From contig NZ_QCYJ01000084.1 of assembly GCF_003123685.1 (NCBI RefSeq), positions 682,001-746,000 on the forward strand: DNA of 64,000 nucleotides, given 5' to 3'. The position numbers were made by a program, and so were the translations under genes. The notes under the pieces are model-generated. The model saw only the letters and a list, made by a program, of their open reading frames with translations, made no database searches and was not told the origin of the DNA. Origin of the DNA: Nocardia aurea. Its GTDB lineage: Bacteria; Actinomycetota; Actinomycetes; Mycobacteriales; Mycobacteriaceae. Below are positions 8,139 to 17,306 of this stretch, in pieces. Position 1 is the stretch's first letter, and each line of letters opens with the position of its first letter.

Positions 8139-8999
8139 CTACTTGCGCAGCAGAGAGGCGACGGTGCCGAGGGAGATCTTGGGCTTGTCCTGCTCTTCGC
8201 GGGGCGCGTCGGGATCGACCACGGTGGAGTGCGGAATGTGGGCCTCGGGGTCGGCGAACGCTTCGTAGGTCTTGTCGCCGACGAGGGTGTGGAGCAGATA
8301 GCCGGTGAGTAGGGCCTGGGTGGCGCGGGTGGTCTTCTTCTCGTGTTTGCCCGCACCGAGCGCTCCGAATGTTCGCCTGCCCTCGACGAGGCCGTTACCG
8401 GACGCGCCGTCGACGGTGCGCAGGATGCTGGTCCCGCCCCAGGCGGAGGCGAGTGGGATGGCGTTCGAGCTGAGTGACTCGAGGCCGGAGGCCGAGGCGA
8501 GGATCAGGGCGGGGCTGTCGATATCGGGGGCGGCGCTCTCGGCGGACGGCGCCGTGGGGGCGGGGAAGAGGGCGGCGACGGCGGCGACTCGGCGTCGGCT
8601 CGCGGCCAGTACGGCGGCGCCCGCGCCCATGGCGTGTCCGGCGAGGGCGAGGCGGTCGGGGTGCACGCTGATGTCGCCGTCACCGAGGCGAACACCGGTG
8701 CAGATGTCGAGGGTGGTGAGCAGATCGGTCGCGAGGTCCAGATGTGACGGAATCGGCCCGCGTTCGGTGTCGGGGGCGGCGACGACGAAACCCCACGAAG
8801 CGAGGTGTTCCATCAGCTGCCGATACTTGGACGCGCCGGTCAGCCACCCGTGGCCGAAGGCGACAGCGGGCAGGCTCAGCCCCGACTCGGGGGTGAAGAC
8901 GACACCGGGCTGCCCCGCGATCGCTAGGTTGCCGCGCAACACGCGGTGCGGGCCACGGCTGGTCAGGGTGCTCAAAAGGGATTTCACAGACGCCGACAC
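8139..8999 (-). CDS. alpha/beta-hydrolase-fold protein without catalytic triad
   Basis: 286-aa protein aligning by eye with the dienelactone hydrolase/PET hydrolase-like family: LPAVAFGHGWLTGASKYRQL (oxyanion region), WGFVVAAPDTERGP, then the nucleophile elbow. The elbow reads G121-H-A123-M-G125 where the family has GHSMG, so the serine is an alanine (codon GCC). The acid position (LILASASGLESL) lacks the usual Asp and the DGASGNGL segment lacks the usual His of GASH. It is therefore probably not an esterase. GTG start at 8999 leaves 36 bp to the divergent glmS; GTG at 8987 is an alternative. No signal peptide. Confidence 0.82.
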   Translation of the reverse strand: MSASVKSLLSTLTSRGPHRVLRGNLAIAGQPGVVFTPESGLSLPAVAFGHGWLTGASKYRQLMEHLASWGFVVAAPDTERGPIPSHLDLATDLLTTLDICTGVRLGDGDISVHPDRLALAGHAMGAGAAVLAASRRRVAAVAALFPAPTAPSAESAAPDIDSPALILASASGLESLSSNAIPLASAWGGTSILRTVDGASGNGLVEGRRTFGALGAGKHEKKTTRATQALLTGYLLHTLVGDKTYEAFADPEAHIPHSTVVDPDAPREEQDKPKISLGTVASLLRK

Positions 9000-9035
9000 G
9001 ACGTGAACGTTATCCGATAAGTACTCTGGGGAGCC

Positions 9036-10916
9036 ATGTGCGGAATCGTTGGCTACGTCGGGTACCGGGACGCGCTCGTCGTTGTCGTTGACGCGTTGCG
9101 CCGCATGGAATATCGCGGATACGACTCCGCGGGGGTCGCGATCCTCGGTGAGTCGGGCGTTCTGGCCGTGGAACGCAAGGCGGGACGCCTGGCGAATCTG
9201 GAGGCCGAACTCGCCGAATCGGGCACGGACCGCTTCGTCGGAACCACGGGAATGGGTCACACCCGCTGGGCGACACACGGCGCGCCGACCGATCGCAACG
9301 CGCACCCGCACCGCGACATCACCGAGAAGGTGGCCGTGGTGCACAACGGCATCATCGAGAATTTCGTGCCGCTGCGTAAGGAACTGGAAGCGGCCGGGGT
9401 CGAGTTGCTCAGCGACACCGATACCGAGGTCGCCGTGCACCTGGTGGGACTCGCCTATGCCGCCGGTCCCACGGCGGGCGATTTCGTCGCGAGCGCGCTG
9501 GCGGTCCTGCGGCGGCTCGAAGGGGCGTTCACGCTGGTGTTCACCCATGCCGACCACCCGGATCTGATCATCGCCGCCCGCAGGTCCACCCCGCTGGTGG
9601 TCGGTGTCGGCGAAGGCGAGATGTTCGTCGCCTCGGATGTGACCGCGTTCATCGAACACACCCGCGAGGCCGTCGAGCTGGGCCAGGACCAGGCCGTCGT
9701 GATCACCGCGAATTCGTATTCGGTCACCGACTTCGACGGGAACGAGGTCGGCGGTAAGACGCGTCCGTTCACCATCGACTGGGATCTGGCCGCCGCCGAG
9801 AAGGGCGGCCACGACTACTTCATGCTCAAGGAGATCGAGGAGCAGCCCGCAGGTGTCGCGGACACCTTGATCGGGCATTTCACCCAGGACGAGGCCGGTG
9901 GCCGGATCGTGCTGGACGAACAGCGCCTCGCCGACCAGGAGTTGCGCGAATTCGACAAGGTCTTCGTCGTGGCCTGTGGCAGCTCCTATCACGCGGGTCT
10001 GCTCGCCAAGTACGCGATCGAGCACTGGACCAGGCTTCCGGTCGAGGTCGAGCTGGCCAGTGAGTTCCGCTACCGTGACCCGGTGCTCGACCGGTCGACG
10101 CTGGTGGTGGCGATCTCCCAGTCGGGTGAGACCGCCGACACGCTGGAAGCGGTCCGCCACGCCAAGGAGCAGAAGGCGCGCGTCCTCGCGATCTGCAATA
10201 CCAACGGCGCGCAGATTCCCCGCGAATCCGACGCGGTGCTCTACACCAGGACCGGCCCGGAGATCGGCGTCGCTTCGACCAAGGCGTTCCTGGCCCAGGT
10301 GACGGCCAACTACCTGGTCGGCCTGGCGCTGGCGCAGGCGAGGGGCACCAAGTACCCGGACGAGGTGGCCAGGGAGTTCGCCGAACTCGAGGCCATGCCG
10401 AAGCTGGTGGAGCGGGTGCTGGAGACCGGTCCGCAGGTGCGGGCGCTCGCACGGCAGCTGGCTCATGTGCCGACCGTGCTGTTCCTCGGCCGCCATGTCG
10501 GTTACCCGGTGGCGTTGGAGGGCGCGCTCAAACTCAAGGAACTCGCCTACATGCACGCGGAGGGGTTCGCGGCGGGTGAGCTCAAGCACGGTCCGATCGC
10601 GCTGATCGAGGACGGGCTCCCGGTCATCGTGGTGATGCCGTCCCCGAAGGGGCGCGCCGTGCTGCACTCGAAACTGCTGAGCAATATCCGTGAGATCCAG
10701 GCGCGCGGCGCCCGCACCATCGTGATCGCCGAGGAGGGCGACGACACGGTGCGCCCGTTCGCCGACGACCTCATCGAAATTCCTTCGGCGCCCACGCTTT
10801 TCCAGCCGTTGCTGTCGACGGTTCCCTTGCAGATCTTCGCCGCCGAGGTGGCGCAGGCCCGTGGATACGACGTGGACAAGCCGAGGAATCTGGCGAAATC
10901 CGTGACGGTCGAGTAG
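9036..10916 (+). CDS. glmS: glutamine-fructose-6-phosphate aminotransferase (isomerizing)
   Basis: Makes glucosamine-6-phosphate from fructose-6-phosphate and glutamine, the first step to UDP-GlcNAc for peptidoglycan. 626 aa, the usual length. Cys2 (MCGIVGYVGYRDA) is the glutaminase nucleophile once Met is removed; GHTRWATHG and the HNGIIEN loop complete the class II amidotransferase domain. Two SIS sugar-isomerase domains follow (CGSSYHAG, SQSGETADT, STKAFLAQ), ending DVDKPRNLAKSVTVE. GGGGAGCC lies just ahead of the ATG. The gene is monocistronic here and its stop lies inside a hairpin shared with the convergent cupredoxin gene. Confidence 0.97.
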   Translation: MCGIVGYVGYRDALVVVVDALRRMEYRGYDSAGVAILGESGVLAVERKAGRLANLEAELAESGTDRFVGTTGMGHTRWATHGAPTDRNAHPHRDITEKVAVVHNGIIENFVPLRKELEAAGVELLSDTDTEVAVHLVGLAYAAGPTAGDFVASALAVLRRLEGAFTLVFTHADHPDLIIAARRSTPLVVGVGEGEMFVASDVTAFIEHTREAVELGQDQAVVITANSYSVTDFDGNEVGGKTRPFTIDWDLAAAEKGGHDYFMLKEIEEQPAGVADTLIGHFTQDEAGGRIVLDEQRLADQELREFDKVFVVACGSSYHAGLLAKYAIEHWTRLPVEVELASEFRYRDPVLDRSTLVVAISQSGETADTLEAVRHAKEQKARVLAICNTNGAQIPRESDAVLYTRTGPEIGVASTKAFLAQVTANYLVGLALAQARGTKYPDEVAREFAELEAMPKLVERVLETGPQVRALARQLAHVPTVLFLGRHVGYPVALEGALKLKELAYMHAEGFAAGELKHGPIALIEDGLPVIVVMPSPKGRAVLHSKLLSNIREIQARGARTIVIAEEGDDTVRPFADDLIEIPSAPTLFQPLLSTVPLQIFAAEVAQARGYDVDKPRNLAKSVTVE

Positions 10917-10932
10917 GCGGGACCTACTCGAC
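10908..10932. terminator. bidirectional hairpin at glmS/cupredoxin gene ends
   Basis: Perfect 10-bp stem (GTCGAGTAGG with CCTACTCGAC) and a 5-nt loop. It contains the last codons and stop codons of both convergent genes. No T-tract. Confidence 0.55.
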
Positions 10933-11349
10933 GGTGACCGTGCCGCGCATCTGCGGATGCAGCGAGCAGAGATAGCGGTAGGTGCCGAGGGCGGTGAAGG
11001 TGTAGCTCCACTGGCCGGTGGTGTAGATGGGGCTGTTGATCCCCATCGCCTTGTCGCCGATGCCCTGCACCGAATGCGGGACGCGGTCGGAGAATTTCCA
11101 GGTCACGGTCTCGCCCAGCTTGACGGTGACGTTCTCCGGGGCGAATTTCATATCGTCCACGGTCACCGTGACCGCCGCGCGTTCCGGCGACCCGGTGTTC
11201 GCGGGTGTCGTGGTCGCCGCAGGCGTTTTCGCGGTGGATGTGGCGGCCGAATCGGAGTCGCCGGAACCGCAACTCGTCAGCAGGACCGCGGCGGCCAGGA
11301 CGAACCCGGTCACGACCCGGGCGGATTTCGCGTGGCTACCGATCGACAT
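10924..11349 (-). CDS. cupredoxin-domain lipoprotein
   Basis: 141-aa lipoprotein: signal VVTGFVLAAAVLLTSC with lipobox LTSC, a Ser/Ala/Thr linker, and a plastocyanin/azurin-like domain from about residue 57. Copper ligands are all visible: His in VPHSVQG and Cys, His, Met in LCSLHPQM. Likely a surface-anchored type 1 copper electron carrier or copper-binding protein. ATG at 11349 is preferred to a TTG three codons upstream. It runs convergent to glmS with 7 bp between the stops. Confidence 0.88.
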   Translation of the reverse strand: MSIGSHAKSARVVTGFVLAAAVLLTSCGSGDSDSAATSTAKTPAATTTPANTGSPERAAVTVTVDDMKFAPENVTVKLGETVTWKFSDRVPHSVQGIGDKAMGINSPIYTTGQWSYTFTALGTYRYLCSLHPQMRGTVTVE

Positions 11350-11462
11350 GACGGCCAAGCGTAGTCGCCGGTCGCGCGGTGCCCGGTGGCGCGTCCGATG
11401 GCGGGTAGGGTCGGGGCGGCCAGGGAGTCGTGCCGGTTCGACGCAGTGGAGGCGATACGGGT

Positions 11463-12908
11463 ATGTCCACGCAGCGGGGATATTTCACCGTCTACGAGGT
11501 GCGGGCGGCAGAAGCGGAACTGTTCACCCGGGTACCCGACGGCGTGCCGATGCGGCGGGCGGCCTACGGGTTGGCGCGGGTGATCGCGGCGGAACTGCGC
11601 TCGCGCACCGGAGGTGTGGCGGGACGTTCGGTGACCCTGCTCGTCGGATCGGGGGACAACGGGGGCGACGCGCTGTGGGCGGGGTCGATGTTGCGGCGGC
11701 GCGGCGTCACGGTGACCGCGGTGCTGTTGAATCCCGAACGCGCGCACGCGGAAGGGCTCGCCGCGTTGCGTGCGACGGGTGGGCGGATCGGTGACGAGAT
11801 CGGCGCGCCCGATCTGCTGGTCGACGGGATCGTCGGCATCTCCGGTCGTGGTCCGCTGCGTCGGCGTGCGGCGGAACTCTTCGCGGGCAGCGCCGCCCCG
11901 ATCGTCGCGGTGGATCTGCCCAGCGGTGTCGACCCGGATACCGGTGCGGTGAGCGGTCCCGCTGTGCGCGCCGATGTCACCGTTGCCTTCGGTGCGCTCA
12001 AGCCGGTGCACGCGCTCGCCGCGCCGTATTGCGGACGAATCGAATTGGTGCCCATCGGTTTGCGGTTGCCGGAGCCGGGGATCGCGGCGCTCGACCCCGG
12101 TGCCGTCGGTGCCGAATGGCCGGTGCCGGGACCGACCGACGACAAGTATTCGCAGGGTGTCACCGGTGTCTGCGCGGGTAGTGCGACCTATCCCGGCGCG
12201 GCCGTGTTGTGCACGGGCGCGGCGGTGGCCGCCACCTCGGGCATGGTCCGCTACGCGGGGACCGGTGCGGGCGCTGTGCTGGCGCGTTTCCCGGAAGTGG
12301 TGGCCGCCGAATCGATTTCGGCGACCGGGCGGGTACAGTCCTGGATCTTCGGACCGGGATCCGGCACGGATTCCGACGCGCGCGATCGTCTCGCCGAAAT
12401 TCTCGCGACCGAACTGCCGGTCGTCGTCGACGCCGACGGACTCACCCTGCTCGCGGCGGACCCCGCGCTGGTCCGCGGCCGCGCCGCGCCGACCGTTCTC
12501 ACCCCGCACGCCGGCGAATTCGCGCGTCTGACCGGCCGCGATGTCGGCTCGGACCGGGTGGCCGCGGTGCGCGAACTCGCCGAATCCTGGGAACTGACAG
12601 TGCTGTTGAAAGGCCGCGCGACCGTCGTCGCCGCGCCCGGCCGCCCGGTTCTCGTGAACGAGGCGGGCGGTTCCTGGGCCGCCACCGCGGGTGCGGGCGA
12701 CGTGCTGTCCGGCATCATCGGCGCGCTGCTCGCCGCGGGCCGCGACCCGCTCTGGTGCGCGGCGGCGGGCGCCCGCGCGCACAGTCTCGCCGCCAACCTG
12801 GCCGCCAATGCGGGCGATGCCGCCGCCCCGATCTCGGCAGCCCCGCTGCTCGACCACCTGCGCTGCGCGATCGGCACGTTGCGCGCCGCGCCCCCGGGGC
12901 GGTACTGA
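11463..12908 (+). CDS. nnr: bifunctional NAD(P)H-hydrate epimerase / ADP-dependent dehydratase
   Basis: Repairs hydrated NAD(P)H. 481 aa with the usual fusion: YjeF-N epimerase (LLVGSGDNGGDAL near residue 60, VDLPSGVDPDTGAV near 150) and a YjeF-C ribokinase-like dehydratase (TPHAGEFARLTG and ATAGAGDVLSGIIGALLA). GGAGGCG is 10 bases before the ATG; the frame is open 11 codons further but without a binding site. Next gene downstream is alr, as in mycobacteria. Note GDNGGD in place of the commoner GNNGGDG in the epimerase phosphate loop. Confidence 0.94.
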   Translation: MSTQRGYFTVYEVRAAEAELFTRVPDGVPMRRAAYGLARVIAAELRSRTGGVAGRSVTLLVGSGDNGGDALWAGSMLRRRGVTVTAVLLNPERAHAEGLAALRATGGRIGDEIGAPDLLVDGIVGISGRGPLRRRAAELFAGSAAPIVAVDLPSGVDPDTGAVSGPAVRADVTVAFGALKPVHALAAPYCGRIELVPIGLRLPEPGIAALDPGAVGAEWPVPGPTDDKYSQGVTGVCAGSATYPGAAVLCTGAAVAATSGMVRYAGTGAGAVLARFPEVVAAESISATGRVQSWIFGPGSGTDSDARDRLAEILATELPVVVDADGLTLLAADPALVRGRAAPTVLTPHAGEFARLTGRDVGSDRVAAVRELAESWELTVLLKGRATVVAAPGRPVLVNEAGGSWAATAGAGDVLSGIIGALLAAGRDPLWCAAAGARAHSLAANLAANAGDAAAPISAAPLLDHLRCAIGTLRAAPPGRY

Positions 12909-13041
12909 ACGGTCGATGCGGACGAGGAAGTACTCGTGCCGTGCGACACATCACCTGTACGCCGCGCCCCTGTTCGCGGACCCGTGACAGCCCACCGAGC
13001 GGGTGCGCGGAGGCGTGGCCGGGGGGCGAATACCGCGGGGG

Positions 13042-14181
13042 ATGGCAGGATCGGTATCCGTGAACGCCCAAGTGGAAACCGTCATCGACCTGGATGCCAT
13101 TGCCCACAATGTGCGGATCCTGCGCCAGTACGCCGGTGACGCCGCGGTGATGGTCGTGGTGAAGGGCGACGGATACAACCACGGTGCGATCGAGGTGGCG
13201 CGCACGGCATTGGCGGCGGGGGCGGCCGAACTCGGTGTGACGACGGTGGCCGAGGCGGTGCGATTGCGCGCCGCGGGCATCACCGCGCCGATTCTGTGTT
13301 GGCTCAACAACGCCGACGCCGACTACGGCGCCGCCGTCACCGCCGATATCGAGATAGGGGTGTCGTCGCTGGCGCATCTGCGTGCCGTCGCGGCGACCGC
13401 GCGCGGACTGCGGCGCACCGCCACCGTCACCCTCAAAGTCGATACCGGGCTGAACCGCAACGGCATCGCGCCGGACGAGTACCCGGCGGTCCTCGCGGCA
13501 CTGCGCGTACTCGTCGACGAGGGCGTGGTGCGGTTCCGGGCGATCTTCTCCCATCTCGCCCACGCCGACGAGCCGGAACATCCTTTCCTGGATATCCAGC
13601 GGGAACGTTTCCTCGAGGCGATCGCCGCCGCGAAGGCGCTCGGCCTGCCCCCGGAATCGACCCATCTGGCGAATTCGGCGGCGACGCTGACCCGCCCCGA
13701 CCTGGCCTTCGACATGGTGCGCCCCGGTATCGCGGTGTACGGGCTGTCTCCGGTTCCCGGCCTGCCCGATTTCGGGTTGCGCCCCGCGATGACGTTCCAG
13801 GCGCGGGTCGCGCTGGTGAAGCGGGTCGCGGCGGGGGAGGGCGTGTCCTACGGGCACCAGTGGATCGCGCCGCGCGACACCACCGTCGCACTCGTCCCGG
13901 CCGGTTATGCCGACGGCGTGTTCCGGCCGTTGAGCGGGCGTTTCGAGGTTTTCCTCGGCGGTGCGCGGCATCGCAGCGTCGGCCGGGTCTGCATGGACCA
14001 GTTCGTGGTCGACCTCGGTGACAATCCGGCCGACGTCGTCGAGGGTGATACGGCGGTGCTCTTCGGCGGCGGCCGGGGCGAGCCCGCCGCGCAGGATTGG
14101 GCAGATCTGCTCGACACCATTCACTACGAAGTCGTTTGCGCGCCGAAAGGACGGGTTATTCGTCGTCATGTGGGCGGCTGA
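13042..14181 (+). CDS. alr: alanine racemase
   Basis: PLP enzyme converting L- to D-alanine for peptidoglycan. About 379 aa. The PLP lysine lies in VVVKGDGYNHGAIE (family KADAYGHG; here the tract is KGDGYNHG) and the catalytic tyrosine in EGVSYGHQWIAPRDTTVALVPAGYADG. HSHLAH-type segment FSHLAHADEPEHPF and VGRVCMDQFVVD are intact. ATG at 13042 is chosen; GTG at 13060 with AGGA upstream is nearly as good. The following genes (hydrolase, tsaE, tsaB, rimI, tsaD) are co-directional. Confidence 0.94.
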   Translation: MAGSVSVNAQVETVIDLDAIAHNVRILRQYAGDAAVMVVVKGDGYNHGAIEVARTALAAGAAELGVTTVAEAVRLRAAGITAPILCWLNNADADYGAAVTADIEIGVSSLAHLRAVAATARGLRRTATVTLKVDTGLNRNGIAPDEYPAVLAALRVLVDEGVVRFRAIFSHLAHADEPEHPFLDIQRERFLEAIAAAKALGLPPESTHLANSAATLTRPDLAFDMVRPGIAVYGLSPVPGLPDFGLRPAMTFQARVALVKRVAAGEGVSYGHQWIAPRDTTVALVPAGYADGVFRPLSGRFEVFLGGARHRSVGRVCMDQFVVDLGDNPADVVEGDTAVLFGGGRGEPAAQDWADLLDTIHYEVVCAPKGRVIRRHVGG

Positions 14182-14286
14182 ACTCGAGCGACGCCACGGT
14201 CGGAGGGCGGTTATGGTGGCCGTTACCGTGCGTGTTCGCCGCGTGCGGCCGACTCGTGGGTACGCCGTCAGCTGAGAGGGTTTGCG

Positions 14287-15381
14287 ATGGGATCGCGACG
14301 TTCGAATCGCATATTGCGCGGGGGGATGGCGACCGCAGGCGTGGTCGGGGCGCTCGCGGGCGCGCACGCGTTGCGCCGGGTCGGGGCTCGGGTGCTGGCG
14401 CCGACCGGAAGCGACGAGTATCGCGGCGAGGATTTCACGCTGTTGGAGCGTGACCGCGCGGGCGCGGTGGTCACCGAGGACGGTGTCCGGCTGGCTACGC
14501 GCGAATGCGGTCCGCAGGACGCGCCGGTCACCGTGCTCTTCGTGCACGGATTCTGCAACAGCATGGAGTCGTTCCACTTCCAGCGCCGCGATCTGGAAAA
14601 ACGTTGGGGCGCGGGGGTTCGCATGGTCTTCTTCGATCTGCGCGGTCACGGGCGTTCGGGTACGCCCGCCACCGATCGGTGCACCGTCGACCAGCTCGGA
14701 CGGGATGTGGCGTGTGTGCTCGAACACGCCGCACCCACCGGGCCGGTGGTGGTAGTCGGACATTCGCTCGGCGGGATGGCGGTACTCGCCGCCGCGGCGC
14801 AGTTCCCGACATTGTTCTCCGACAGGGTGATCGGCGTAGGGCTCATCTCCACTACCGCGGCCGAGGTCACCGCGGCCGGTGTCACCCAACTGCTGCGAAA
14901 TCCGGCGATCGACGGCTTCCGACTGGCCGTGCACACCGCGCCCGCTCTGGTCCAGGCCGGACGCAGCACGGTCCGGCACGTCATCGCGCCGATCCTGCAC
15001 GTGAGTTCCTTCCACGGCCCGGTGAGCCCGACGCTGTCGCGTTTCGCCACGGCCATGATCGACAGAACGCCCGTCGAGACGATCGTGAAATTCCTGAAAG
15101 CGATCGAACTGCACGACGAATCGAGCGCGCTCCCGGTGCTGTCCGAACTGCCGGTGCTGGTCATCGGCGGTGGGCGTGATCTGGTCATCCCGTTCCGCAA
15201 CTCCCGCGCGCTGCACCGCGAACTTCCCGGCAGCGTCCTGATCCGCATCGAGGGCGCGGCGCATATGCCGCATCTGCAATTCCCGGACAGCGTCAACGAC
15301 GGGCTCGATCAGTTGCTGCGCCGCGCTTTGGCGCAGGGCATCGCGCGGTCGGAAACGGCGCCGGAGGTGGCCGGGGGCTGA
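14287..15381 (+). CDS. alpha/beta hydrolase, membrane-anchored type
   Basis: 364 aa. After a basic N-terminus there is a short Ala/Gly-rich hydrophobic stretch (about 14-30, ATAGVVGALAGAHAL) that may anchor or export the protein. The hydrolase core has VLFVHGFCNS (oxyanion), FDLRGHGRSG, the nucleophile elbow GHSLGGMAVL and a C-terminal EGAAHMPHLQFP carrying the His; the acid is in GGGRDLVIP. All triad residues are present, unlike two other hydrolase-fold proteins in this window. Substrate unknown. Position between alr and tsaE is conserved in mycobacteria, from memory. Confidence 0.85.
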   Translation: MGSRRSNRILRGGMATAGVVGALAGAHALRRVGARVLAPTGSDEYRGEDFTLLERDRAGAVVTEDGVRLATRECGPQDAPVTVLFVHGFCNSMESFHFQRRDLEKRWGAGVRMVFFDLRGHGRSGTPATDRCTVDQLGRDVACVLEHAAPTGPVVVVGHSLGGMAVLAAAAQFPTLFSDRVIGVGLISTTAAEVTAAGVTQLLRNPAIDGFRLAVHTAPALVQAGRSTVRHVIAPILHVSSFHGPVSPTLSRFATAMIDRTPVETIVKFLKAIELHDESSALPVLSELPVLVIGGGRDLVIPFRNSRALHRELPGSVLIRIEGAAHMPHLQFPDSVNDGLDQLLRRALAQGIARSETAPEVAGG

Positions 15382-15482
15382 GCGTGCGTTCTCTCGCCGG
15401 AACAACCCCGCCGGTGCGCGAAGGCGGTGAAGCCCGGGCCGGTACGCTCGTGCGGGGTCGGCGGATGGATCGGAGGACGGCG

Positions 15483-15926
15483 GTGGCACGACGACGGCGG
15501 GTGCTGCCGACGGTGGAGGACACCGAGGCGCTCGGCCGGGAACTGTCGGCCGAATTGGCGGCGGGTGATCTGGTGGTGCTCGACGGACCGCTCGGCGCGG
15601 GCAAGACGGCGCTGACGCGAGGTATCGCGGCCGGACTCGGCGTGCAGGGGCGAGTGAGTTCGCCCACGTTCATCATCGCCAGACAGCATCGGGCGGGCGC
15701 GGGAGCGAGGTCGCTGCCGTTGGTGCACGTCGACGCGTATCGGCTCGGCGGGGATCTGGACGAGTTGGACGCCCTGGATCTCGACACCGATCTACAGCAC
15801 GCGGTGGTCGTCGTCGAGTGGGGACTCGGGGTGGTCGAGCATCTGGCCGACCGGCATCTGCGGGTCCGGCTGTCGCGGGAACCGGATTCCGATGTGCGCA
15901 CAGCCGACTGGGAATGGGTCCAGTAG
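15483..15926 (+). CDS. tsaE: tRNA t6A biosynthesis ATPase TsaE
   Basis: 147 aa. Works with TsaB and TsaD to make N6-threonylcarbamoyladenosine at tRNA position 37. Walker A GPLGAGKT (35-42), SSPTFIIARQH switch region and HVDAYRLG are family marks. GTG at 15483 is chosen because GGAGG lies 5 bases upstream (15474-15478); frames opening at 15384 or 15465 extend into Arg-rich non-family sequence. tsaB, rimI and tsaD follow. Confidence 0.93.
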   Translation: MARRRRVLPTVEDTEALGRELSAELAAGDLVVLDGPLGAGKTALTRGIAAGLGVQGRVSSPTFIIARQHRAGAGARSLPLVHVDAYRLGGDLDELDALDLDTDLQHAVVVVEWGLGVVEHLADRHLRVRLSREPDSDVRTADWEWVQ

Positions 15927-16035
15927 CGTCGATCACAGTCGCCGGGACGTGCGAAACGTGCGATGACCAGCCGTTCGTTGCTGTCGGGTAGCTCCGTACC
16001 GCGCCCGGGTACCACCCGGTATCGTTGGGCCAATC

Positions 16036-16731
16036 ATGCTTGTACTAGCTGTCGACACCGCGACACCCGCCGTTACAGCGGGATTGGTGGAACTGGAGCA
16101 GGGCACGCCGGGTGCGACGACCACGATGGACCTGCGGACCCTCGCCTCGCGTGTCCGAGTCGATCCCAGGGCGCACGCGGAAGTGCTGACCCCGCAGATC
16201 CTCGAATGCCTCACCGAGGCAGGCCGTTCCAGAACCGATATCGCCGCGGTGGTGGTGGGCGTCGGCCCCGGTCCGTTCACCGGACTCCGGGTCGGTATGG
16301 CGACCGCGGCGGCTTTCGGGGACGCGCTCGGCATCCCGGTCTACGGGGTGTGCAGCCTCGACGCCATCGCCGCCGACGCCGCGCCGGATCTGACGCCGGA
16401 CCGGGAACTGCTCGTCGTGACCGACGCGCGCAGGCGTGAGGTGTACTGGGCCCGCTATCGCGACGGCGTCCGGGTGGCCGGACCCGAGGTGATCAAACCC
16501 GGTGACCTGGATTCGGCGCAGGCGGAGGTCATCGCCGGATCGGCCTCGCACGTGGATTTCTTCGATCTGCCGGTACTGCCGGTCGAGACGCCGTCGCCCG
16601 CCGGACTGGTGCGCGTCGCCGCGCCCGAGGTGCTCGCCCGAGCGGTGCCGCAATCGTTGACCCCGCTGTATCTGCGCAGGCCCGACGCGGTCGAGAACAG
16701 TTTCCGCACCCTCGACCGGACGGGAGCGTGA
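16036..16731 (+). CDS. tsaB: tRNA t6A biosynthesis protein TsaB
   Basis: 231-aa ASKHA-fold partner of TsaD. Opens MLVLAVDTATPAVTAG; GVGPGPFTGLRVGMATA is the family hallmark, and VTDARRREVYWARY follows. It has no catalytic metal site, as expected: TsaB dimerises with TsaD. The stop overlaps the rimI start (GTGA), indicating translational coupling. Confidence 0.95.
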   Translation: MLVLAVDTATPAVTAGLVELEQGTPGATTTMDLRTLASRVRVDPRAHAEVLTPQILECLTEAGRSRTDIAAVVVGVGPGPFTGLRVGMATAAAFGDALGIPVYGVCSLDAIAADAAPDLTPDRELLVVTDARRREVYWARYRDGVRVAGPEVIKPGDLDSAQAEVIAGSASHVDFFDLPVLPVETPSPAGLVRVAAPEVLARAVPQSLTPLYLRRPDAVENSFRTLDRTGA

Positions 16732-17306
16732 GGCCGGTGGAACCGGAGCGGCAGACACCCGAACAGGCGTCCGAGCCGGAGCGGGTCCGCGAGAGCACCG
16801 TCCGGATCGAGCCGATGACCATCGCCGATATCGATCGCTGCGTCGCGTTGGAGCAACTGCTGTTCCCCGAGGACGATCCCTGGCAGGCGGTGGCCTTCCG
16901 TTCCGAACTCGCGGCCGGGCACAATCGCTATATCGCGGCCCGCGACGAGCGGGGGCGCATGGTGGGTTACGCGGGAATCGCTCTGCTGGGTGACGCGGAA
17001 CACCCCGAGGCCGAAGTGCACACCATCGGTGTCGACCCGATCTGCCATCGCGGCGGCGTCGGCACACTGCTGCTGGAGGCGCTGCTGGCCGAGGCGGGCA
17101 AACGCGGCGGACCCGTTTTCCTCGAGGTGCGCACCGACAATCAGCCCGCGATCGCGATGTACGCCAAACACGGTTTCCACATCATCGGATTGCGCAAGAA
17201 CTACTACCACCCCAGCGGCGCCGACGCCTACACCATGCGCAGACCGGAGCTGAGCGCGCAGGGACAGGCGTGGCGCGGCGCGCAGGCGGACGAGGTGCTG
17301 TCGTGA
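16728..17306 (+). CDS. rimI: ribosomal protein S18 alanine N-acetyltransferase
   Basis: 192-aa GNAT acetyltransferase. Residues about 23-170 form the GNAT domain: [19 protein letters not shown], acetyl-CoA loop [19 protein letters not shown], and [13 protein letters not shown]. The N-terminal 22 residues (rich in Glu/Pro) and C-terminal tail are extensions of the usual ~150 aa. GTG overlaps the tsaB stop by 4 bases and its own stop overlaps tsaD by 4. RimI-type enzymes acetylate the N-terminus of S18 or related targets; placement with tsaB and tsaD is typical. Confidence 0.92.
   Translation: MRPVEPERQTPEQASEPERVRESTVRIEPMTIADIDRCVALEQLLFPEDDPWQAVAFRSELAAGHNRYIAARDERGRMVGYAGIALLGDAEHPEAEVHTIGVDPICHRGGVGTLLLEALLAEAGKRGGPVFLEVRTDNQPAIAMYAKHGFHIIGLRKNYYHPSGADAYTMRRPELSAQGQAWRGAQADEVLS

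Noticed and set aside
9000..9035. glmS ribozyme or riboswitch
   Set aside because: Only 36 bp separate glmS from the divergent gene, too short for such an RNA.
12715..15489. 924-codon minus-strand frame over alr and the hydrolase
   Set aside because: Antisense shadow; alr and the hydrolase are unambiguous on the plus strand.
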